From contig JAUVIX010000102.1 in the NCBI GenBank assembly GCA_030592565.1, positions 1 to 10,679 of the forward strand: a stretch of 10,679 bases of DNA. Reading direction: 5' to 3'. How positions within the stretch are numbered: position 1 is the stretch's first letter; each line of letters opens with the position of its first letter. The notes beneath the pieces are model-generated. The model was given only the letters and a program-made list of their open reading frames with translations. It had not been told where the DNA came from and did not search any database. Origin of the DNA: Chlorobiota bacterium. Its GTDB lineage: Bacteria > Bacteroidota > Bacteroidia > Bacteroidales > JAADJA01. Below, piece by piece: positions 5,542-10,679 of this stretch. Made by a program: the position numbers and the translations under genes.

Positions 5542-7080
5542 ATGAATAAACTAAATATCAGGCTGATAATATCAATATGCCTTATCGTTGGGGTTTCTTT
5601 AAGCAATAGTAGTATTAGTCAGACCAAACAGGATTTTAAAGAGCTTGATAAATATATCCTGAAAGCACTTAATGATTTTGAAGTTCCGGGAATCGCTATC
5701 GGGATGGTAAAAGATGGAGAGGTCATTTTTGCAAAAGGGTACGGAAACAAAAACGCTAAAACAAAGGAACCTGTTGGGACAAAAACAATTTTCGGCATAG
5801 CATCCTGCACAAAAGCTTTCACTGCGGCTTCAATCGGAATTCTTGTTGATAAAGGTAAACTTAACTGGAATGATGAGGTTATTTTTCACTATCCTGAATT
5901 TCAGCTTTATGATCCATATATAACCCGCGACTTTCGGGTGGATGACCTGCTTTGTCACCGATCGGGATATGAAACCTTTGATGGCGATCTGCTGTGGTAT
6001 GGAACCAATTATTCAAGATCAGAAGTTCTGAAGAGATTCAGACAGAGGAAAAACACATATGGTTTTAGGCAAAAATTCGGGTACTCAAACCTAATGTTCA
6101 TTGCTGCAGGAGAGTTGATTGAAAACACAACAGGTATTAGCTGGGACGACTTTGTAACAAACAGTATTTTTAAGCCTCTCGGAATGAATTCAACGACAAC
6201 AACAAATTCAGGGTTTACCAAAGAAATGGATATTGCTTACCCGCATCTTGAAGGAGAGCCTCTCGACTTCATTAACTATGATAATATTGGCCCTGCCGGC
6301 TCAATAAACTCATCAGTTGATGACATGCTAAAGTGGATTGAGCTTTGGCTAGACAAGGGGGTTTATAATGGGGATACTATTTTTTCGAAAAATAGTTATA
6401 ACATTACGACTTCTCCTCATACAAGCCTAAACTGGAAAAGTGAGGGGAAAAAAGGTGGCACCCATTTTTATGAATACGGACTTGGTTGGTTTATGAATGA
6501 TTATGATGGATTAAAGATTATCCAGCATGGCGGTGGACTCCCTGGCTTTCATTCTAAAGTGGTATTAATTCCCGAAGAAAATGTTGGCTTTGTAATTCTT
6601 TCGAACCAGCTTTCAGGACTGGTTGAGGCTCTGTATCACAAATTAATTGATTTCAACCTTGATGATATTCAAAATCCAAAAGACTGGGCTGCTCTTTATC
6701 TCAAAAGGAAACAAAGCCAGGATGCACGTGATGAGGTTCAAAATCAACCAACGACAATAATTAACACAGAATCAACCGGCCCATCGCTGGCAATTGAGAA
6801 TTATACCGGGATTTATGAAGATAAAATGTATGGCAAAGCTGAGATATCTTTAAAATATGGCAAACTACATCTCTCACTTCTTCCGGCAAAAGAACTGTTA
6901 TCTGGCGATATGAAACATAATAATTATGACACTTTTAAATTCACATTCAATGATAAGTTTCTAAAGCCGGGAAATCTGACCTTCTATATAAATGAGGAAG
7001 GAGAACCAGGTTATTTCACCATCAGTCTGGATAGTGATGACTTTTTATTTTACAAGTTGAGGTTTGTAAAAACAAAGTAA
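5542..7080 (+). CDS. Secreted serine hydrolase of the class C beta-lactamase/PBP family with C-terminal DUF3471-like domain
   Basis: This 512-aa protein starts with a signal peptide (hydrophobic residues about 8-20, probable cleavage near 26), so it is exported to the periplasm or cell surface. The hydrolase domain (about 31-360) has all three active-site motifs: S88-C-T-K91 (nucleophile and general base), Y181-S-N183, and H329-G-G331 in place of the KTG box. The region after residue ~415 (YTGIYEDKMYGKAEISLKYG) fits the DUF3471-type beta domain often fused to such enzymes. The family covers D-aminopeptidases, esterases, carboxypeptidases and beta-lactamases. Substrate cannot be told from sequence, and a resistance role should not be assumed. 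An A-rich ACAAAAAAACT precedes the ATG. The MITE-like element ends 27 bp upstream of the start, and an inverted-repeat element begins right after the stop. There is no operon partner. Confidence 0.9.
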   Translation: MNKLNIRLIISICLIVGVSLSNSSISQTKQDFKELDKYILKALNDFEVPGIAIGMVKDGEVIFAKGYGNKNAKTKEPVGTKTIFGIASCTKAFTAASIGILVDKGKLNWNDEVIFHYPEFQLYDPYITRDFRVDDLLCHRSGYETFDGDLLWYGTNYSRSEVLKRFRQRKNTYGFRQKFGYSNLMFIAAGELIENTTGISWDDFVTNSIFKPLGMNSTTTTNSGFTKEMDIAYPHLEGEPLDFINYDNIGPAGSINSSVDDMLKWIELWLDKGVYNGDTIFSKNSYNITTSPHTSLNWKSEGKKGGTHFYEYGLGWFMNDYDGLKIIQHGGGLPGFHSKVVLIPEENVGFVILSNQLSGLVEALYHKLIDFNLDDIQNPKDWAALYLKRKQSQDARDEVQNQPTTIINTESTGPSLAIENYTGIYEDKMYGKAEISLKYGKLHLSLLPAKELLSGDMKHNNYDTFKFTFNDKFLKPGNLTFYINEEGEPGYFTISLDSDDFLFYKLRFVKTK

Positions 7081-7244
7081 CAAGACCGTTGCAATATATG
7101 TGAATAACTCATAATCAAACTCATTCTACTTCAATCTTCTTCGTTATCAAAATTTTTCAATCCTCATTATCATTAAGATAACTCCGGTTGAAAAATTTCT
7201 CTGGCCTCGAATATTTTTGTATAATGAGTATTGCAACAGTCTTG
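7081..7244. repeat. 164-bp inverted-repeat element directly after the serine hydrolase stop codon
   Basis: CAAGACCGTTGCAATA (7081-7096) matches the reverse complement of 7229-7244 at 15 of 16 positions. TAA occurs just outside both ends (7078-7080, which is the hydrolase stop codon, and 7245-7247), compatible with a short target duplication. Inside, AAATTTTTCAA (7150-7160) is a perfect inverse of 7188-7198. It has no coding potential. It may be a second, smaller MITE-like element or a structured 3' region; there is no T-run to support a terminator. Confidence 0.45.
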
Positions 7245-7385
7245 TAACTCTTATAAAAGAGTAGTTCAAAAATTTAATTTTATTGCACTTATTGTATTGA
7301 TTTTATGAGCTTTAGCTCCGATCAAAAATGATTATAAACATCTAACTGCCTGTAATTTAACAATTAGATCAGGAGTTCTGAATTT
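7245..7385. other. AT-rich intergenic spacer between convergent genes
   Basis: The spacer holds two small hairpins: ACTCTT/AAGAGT (7247-7262) and GAGCT/AGCTC (7307-7318). Neither has a clear T-run on the strand that would need it. I see no gene or promoter here. Confidence 0.4.
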
Positions 7386-8150
7386 TTATGTTCTCAAATA
7401 AGAAGCACCATTTGCATCAATAATAGAGCCGGTCATATACTCCGACCCCTGAGCTGCAAGGAACAATGCAATACGTGCAATTTCCTCTGGCTGCGCTATT
7501 CGTTTCATAGGGCTTTGATCAATAATCTCTGCCTCGTCATATCTCTGCTTAGCATAATTAAACATATCAGTTTCAACAAAACCCGGGGCGATTGTATAAA
7601 CATAGATTTTATGTGGGGCAAATGCTTTTGCAAATGACTGTCCGAAAGCATTCATTCCTGCCTTAGACGCTCCATAGGCTGGCGCATTGGGTTCACCACG
7701 AAAAGCTCCCCTTGATGAAACATTAATTATCTTACCCCCTCCTGCCCTCTTCATCTCCTTTGCAATTAAAAATGAAAGATTTGCAGCCCCTGTCAGATTT
7801 GTAGCAATAGTCTTGTTCCAGACCTGCTGCCACTTTTAGTAAGATAAGGACAACACATCAAATTCTTCAAAAACACCAGCGTTGTTGACAAGAATATCAA
7901 TCCTGCCATATTTGTCTATAATTTCGGATACAAGATTTCCAACTTCACCGGATTCAGACAAATCTGCCTGTATCATACTATGAGTATCCCCTTTTAGAGA
8001 GTCAAGTACCTCATGGGCAGCTTTATCATTATTATTATAATGTACAATAATTGAAGCCCCTGCATCAGCAAACATCTGAGCAGTTGCCTTTCCAATGCCA
8101 CGAGAGGCTCCGGTAATTAGCGCAACTTTATCAGTTAACCTTAACTCCAT
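7386..8150 (-). pseudogene. Short-chain dehydrogenase/reductase interrupted by one in-frame TAA
   Basis: The whole 254-residue SDR frame is present from ATG at 8150 to TAA at 7386, broken only by TAA at 7838-7836 (codon 105, between SLSY and KWQQVWN). Both sides stay in the same frame, so this is a nonsense change, not a frameshift. All classical SDR motifs are visible: TGASRGIG (13-20) for NAD(P) binding, NNAG (89-92), then beyond the stop the catalytic N118, S146, Y159 and K163 (YGASK) and IAPG. Only the cofactor half could be made without readthrough. The substrate is unknown; the FabG-like form allows many. It begins 12 bp after the PLP-enzyme gene and is probably cotranscribed. The intact remainder suggests a recent lesion or a base error. 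A one-base change of TAA could restore Glu, Gln or Lys. Confidence 0.85.
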
Positions 8151-8162
8151 TAAAGGTGTAGT

Positions 8163-9362
8163 TTATAATATCTTCAATTCTGTAAGAGATGAATGAATCA
8201 TTTCCCAGGTACGCTCAATATCATTATCAAGTCCCATAGAAAATCTCACAAGCCCATCCGATATTCCAATGTCCTTTTGAATTTCCTCCGGCACCTCCGA
8301 TGATGTGCTTTTACCAGAGCAACTGAATAGTGTCTTAAAATAACCCAGGCTAACTGCAAGATAACCAACTCCTTTTTCTTCCATCACCTCCATAAGAGCA
8401 TTAGCCATATCAGATGTTTTCATATCAATAGCAAGCATACCACCATATCCATATTCAGAATTTAACATTTTGGTAAACACCTCATACCCTCTGTGCTCTT
8501 TAAATCCGGGATAAACAACAGGAATACCTGCTTCTTTAAATTTTTCGGACAAATACAATGCATTCTTACTGTGCTGTTTCATACGAATATGAAGAGTATG
8601 CATATTTTTCAAAATCTGAGATGAACGCAACGGATCAAGAACAGGTCCGAGCAACATTGAAGAACCTGCATTCAGGTCAATTAATGAGTTGATAAAAACC
8701 TGATCAGCACAAACAGCACCAGCCACCAGATCATTCTTTCCATTTACATACTTTGTCAGACTATAAACCACAATATCAGCACCATGAAGTTTTGGCGCAA
8801 CTATCATCGGTGTAAAAGTATTATCCACAACCAGTTTTGCTCCATATTTTTTAGCTAATTTCTTCAATTCAGGAATATCTGAAATTTGAAGCATAGGATT
8901 GGTCACAGTTTCTGTGTATATAACTTTGGTATTAGGGTTTATAGCTTTCTCAACCGCCTTGAGGTCGGTAATATCAACGAAAGAGACTTCAATATTAAAC
9001 TTTTTCAGATAGTTATGAAAAAAAGCAAATGTGCCTCCATAAGTTGTAATACTGGTAACTATGTGGTCGCCTGAATTGCACAACTGAAGAATTGTATTTG
9101 TAATCGCAGCCATTCCCGAAGCAGTTAGCCAGGCACTTTCAGTCCCTTCCATAGCAGCCATAGCATCAGCGAGGTATTTGTTACTGGGATTCCAATGTCG
9201 CGAATATAGAAAATAGTCTTCTGTTTCTCCTTGAAAGGTATCAAGCATATCCTTTGCCTGCAAAAAGGTATAAGTTGCTGAGTCAGTGATAGAAGGATTA
9301 ACTCCTCCGAATTCTCCAAATTGTAATAAATCCTGAATTTTTGATGCCGGATCGAATTTCAT
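8163..9362 (-). CDS. Cys/Met metabolism PLP-dependent enzyme (trans-sulfuration family)
   Basis: A 399-aa fold-type I PLP enzyme of the cystathionine gamma-synthase, cystathionine lyase and methionine gamma-lyase family, acting on sulfur amino acids in the cytoplasm. Visible active-site parts are Y53-S-R55 with NPSN (phosphate contact from the partner subunit), SGMAA (82-86), Y108 stacking on the cofactor in TYGGTF, D180 in VVDNTF, the Schiff-base lysine K204 in SLTKYVNGKND, and R373 for the substrate carboxylate. The YGGT sequence lacks the cysteine that bona fide methionine gamma-lyases carry in YGCT, which weakens an MGL call. The 350s stretch FSCSGKSTSSE deviates from the usual SHPA(S/T)xTH block, so exact specificity is open. 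It is the first gene of a pair with the broken SDR and divergent from asd; that partner fits a role in methionine or homoserine metabolism. Confidence 0.9.
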   Translation of the reverse strand: MKFDPASKIQDLLQFGEFGGVNPSITDSATYTFLQAKDMLDTFQGETEDYFLYSRHWNPSNKYLADAMAAMEGTESAWLTASGMAAITNTILQLCNSGDHIVTSITTYGGTFAFFHNYLKKFNIEVSFVDITDLKAVEKAINPNTKVIYTETVTNPMLQISDIPELKKLAKKYGAKLVVDNTFTPMIVAPKLHGADIVVYSLTKYVNGKNDLVAGAVCADQVFINSLIDLNAGSSMLLGPVLDPLRSSQILKNMHTLHIRMKQHSKNALYLSEKFKEAGIPVVYPGFKEHRGYEVFTKMLNSEYGYGGMLAIDMKTSDMANALMEVMEEKGVGYLAVSLGYFKTLFSCSGKSTSSEVPEEIQKDIGISDGLVRFSMGLDNDIERTWEMIHSSLTELKIL

Positions 9363-9405
9363 AACTTTATATTTTTATAGAATTAGTAGATTTTCAATAA
9401 CGTTC

Positions 9406-9438
9406 CAAAATTAAGATAAATTTATATCACCGGTACAA
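9406..9438 (-). promoter_or_regulatory. Probable promoter for the PLP enzyme-SDR pair
   Basis: On the minus strand TAATTTTG (9413-9406) matches TAnnTTTG exactly. TTG (9438-9436) lies 22 bp upstream, slightly more than the usual 19-21 bp. The predicted start near 9400 leaves a leader of about 38 nt to the ATG at 9362. Confidence 0.5.
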
Positions 9439-9444
9439 TAATAT

Positions 9445-9475
9445 TTAGCTATATAAATAACAATCATTACTTTTG
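9445..9475 (+). promoter_or_regulatory. Bacteroidetes-type promoter for asd
   Basis: TACTTTTG (9468-9475) matches TAnnTTTG exactly and equals the rpmG -7 box. TTAG (9445-9448) lies 19 bp upstream as the -33 element. The leader to the ATG at 9509 would be about 29 nt and carries no Shine-Dalgarno sequence, as is usual in this phylum. Confidence 0.65.
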
Positions 9476-9508
9476 TTGAGTAGTAATTAGTTTACAAATT
9501 TTATATTT

Positions 9509-10495
9509 ATGAAAGTAGCAATCATTGGAGCAACAGGTTTAGTAGGTTCAGTAATGATTAAAGTTCTTGAGGAGAGAGGTTTTCCTATATCCGAACTGAT
9601 ACCTGTGGCATCGGAAAAATCAGCAGGCAGGAAGATTACTTTCAAAGATAAAGAAGTGTCGGTGATTGGCCTTGAAGAAGCGGTCAGGTTAAAGCCTGAT
9701 ATTGCACTTTTTTCTGCAGGAGGCAGTATTTCATTGCAATGGGCACCTGAGTTTGCCAGAGTCGGAACCTATGTAATAGACAACTCATCAGCATGGCGTA
9801 TGGATCCGGATAAAAAGCTTATTGTGCCTGAGATAAACGCAAACATCCTCACCAAAGACGACCTGATTATTGCAAATCCCAATTGCTCAACTATACAACT
9901 TGTAATGGCCCTGAATCCGCTTCATAAAAAATTTAAGATAAAAAGAGTCGTTGTCTCCACCTATCAATCGGTAACAGGCTCAGGAGTAAAAGCGGTCAGA
10001 CAACTGGAAAATGAAAGGGCTGGTAATACTGGTGAAAAGTTTTATCCTCACTCAATTGACAAAAACTGCATTCCGCATTGCGATCTGTTTGTTGAAGATG
10101 GCTACACAAAAGAGGAGATGAAGCTTGTTAGTGAAACTCAGAAAATTCTTGATGATTACAGTTTAAAGATTACCGCAACTGCAGTGCGTGTCCCGGTTGA
10201 GGGTGGCCATTCAGAGAGTGTAAACCTGGAGTTTGAGAATGACTTTACCATAAATGAAATACTAGAATTACTTAATTCGGAGAAAGGGATTACCGTGCTG
10301 GATGATCCCGAAAACAACCTCTATCCCATGCCGATAAACGTCTGTGGGAAAGATGATGTTTTTGTGGGGCGTATCAGGCGCGATTTCTCACAGCCAAACA
10401 GCCTGAATCTATGGATAGTGGCTGATAACATCAGAAAAGGTGCTGCCACAAATGCGGTGCAGATTGCTGAGTATCTTTTGAAAGAAGATATCTAA
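9509..10495 (+). CDS. asd: Aspartate-semialdehyde dehydrogenase
   Basis: This enzyme reduces beta-aspartyl phosphate to aspartate semialdehyde with NADPH, the branch point leading to lysine/diaminopimelate, threonine and methionine. The 328 residues start with the Rossmann motif GATGLVGS (7-14). The catalytic cysteine is C126 in NPNCSTIQ, followed by Q153 in STYQSVTGSG, R227 in RVPVEGGHSE and H234, which together form the known active site. Length and the short insertions fit the Asd/Usg-1 type found in Bacteroidetes. The ATG gives the usual MKVAIIGATG beginning. It has a good promoter of its own and is divergent from the PLP enzyme gene (146 bp between starts); the next gene begins 77 bp downstream. 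Nothing unusual is seen in the sequence. Confidence 0.97.
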   Translation: MKVAIIGATGLVGSVMIKVLEERGFPISELIPVASEKSAGRKITFKDKEVSVIGLEEAVRLKPDIALFSAGGSISLQWAPEFARVGTYVIDNSSAWRMDPDKKLIVPEINANILTKDDLIIANPNCSTIQLVMALNPLHKKFKIKRVVVSTYQSVTGSGVKAVRQLENERAGNTGEKFYPHSIDKNCIPHCDLFVEDGYTKEEMKLVSETQKILDDYSLKITATAVRVPVEGGHSESVNLEFENDFTINEILELLNSEKGITVLDDPENNLYPMPINVCGKDDVFVGRIRRDFSQPNSLNLWIVADNIRKGAATNAVQIAEYLLKEDI

Positions 10496-10539
10496 ATCAT
10501 TTTATTATTTGATTTGTATTTTCATAAAAGAAAAAGTTG

Positions 10540-10547
10540 TACTTTAG
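10540..10547 (+). promoter_or_regulatory. Possible -7 box for the last gene
   Basis: TACTTTAG is one mismatch from TAnnTTTG and lies 25 bp before the ATG at 10573. The nearest TTTG (10513-10516) is 23 bp upstream, which is longer than usual, so support is modest. Confidence 0.35.
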
Positions 10548-10572
10548 CAATCGTGTAAGCACCATTAACAAT

Positions 10573-10679
10573 ATGAAAGCATTAAACCAAAACTCCTATC
10601 TCATTGTTTTACTGACAATTAATACAGCAGGCAGCTTTGCCCATAGAGGAAATATGAAGCATGGAGTGGTGGTTAGCCA
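10573..10679 (+). CDS. Start of a probably exported protein, cut by the window edge
   Basis: An open frame of 35 codons runs from ATG to the window end without a stop. The residues MKALNQNSYLIVLLTINTAG have a charged start and a hydrophobic core, and SFAHRG follows, so a signal peptide with cleavage after SFA is plausible. What remains is too short to assign a family. It lies 77 bp after asd on the same strand, behind a -7-like box and an A-rich ACAAT before the ATG, so it may have its own promoter. The protein is partial at its C-terminus, and I make no functional call. Confidence 0.5.
   Translation, partial: MKALNQNSYLIVLLTINTAGSFAHRGNMKHGVVVS

Noticed and set aside
5542..7080. Calling the serine hydrolase a beta-lactamase resistance gene.
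   Set aside because: The motifs define a broad family with many esterases and peptidases; the extra C-terminal domain and length give no support for antibiotic hydrolysis.
7386..7754. Reading the 3' half of the SDR as a separate 122-aa gene starting at MKRAGG.
   Set aside because: It continues the same frame as the upstream half with no gap in the SDR sequence and would lack the cofactor domain. One interrupted gene is the simpler reading.
7836..7838. Recoding of the TAA in the SDR gene as an amino acid.
   Set aside because: TAA is not used for selenocysteine or pyrrolysine, and nothing nearby suggests programmed readthrough.
9437..9449. AATAATATTTAGC, identical over 13 bp to part of the right end of the 281-bp element (5493-5505).
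   Set aside because: The match is short, AT-rich and stops on both sides, and it overlaps the asd promoter. Chance is the better explanation.
1..10679. CRISPR arrays, tRNA or rRNA genes, phage or defence systems.
   Set aside because: I found no regularly spaced repeats, cloverleaf sequences, rRNA segments or relevant protein motifs on either strand.

Overview
This AT-rich window reads as chromosomal DNA of a Bacteroidetes bacterium, probably order Bacteroidales/Marinilabiliales. The evidence is the zinc-free Bacteroidetes form of ribosomal protein L33 followed by DUF4295, a DUF2851 gene (both families typical of the phylum), several TAnnTTTG-type -7 promoter boxes, and A-rich rather than Shine-Dalgarno-like sequence before the start codons. 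Most genes are housekeeping. The less ordinary content is in the intergenic DNA and in one broken gene.

Left part (1-3728). Positions 1-619 carry no convincing gene. They hold two stem-loop structures, a likely minus-strand terminator and a leader-like stretch with a 23-codon ORF. A minus-strand translation and secretion block follows, read right to left: rpmG (L33), DUF4295, a strong intrinsic terminator, ftsY (SRP receptor GTPase), a weak terminator, a fragment of a palindromic repeat, and rimO (ribosomal protein S12 methylthiotransferase). rimO has no usable ATG and must start at TTG. No rpmB (L28) lies next to rpmG, where many relatives have it.

Middle (3873-7385). A minus-strand DUF2851 gene is divergent from a secreted serine beta-lactamase/PBP-like hydrolase with a C-terminal DUF3471-like domain. 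Between them sits a 281-bp MITE-like element with perfect 28-bp terminal inverted repeats. It is flanked directly by an 8-bp target duplication that matches at 7 of 8 positions. The element carries a 103-bp palindromic repeat, part of which recurs in inverse orientation between ftsY and rimO. The duplicated target resembles a -7 promoter box, so the element may have landed in the hydrolase promoter. A second, smaller inverted-repeat element begins right after the hydrolase stop codon.

Right part (7386-10679). A minus-strand pair consists of a Cys/Met-metabolism PLP enzyme and, 12 bp downstream, a short-chain dehydrogenase. The dehydrogenase is interrupted by one in-frame TAA with all its catalytic motifs otherwise intact. 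This pair is divergent from asd (aspartate-semialdehyde dehydrogenase), which links the intergenic region to aspartate-family and sulfur amino acid metabolism. The window ends inside a new plus-strand gene with a signal-peptide-like start. I saw no tRNA, rRNA, CRISPR array, or phage or defence genes.
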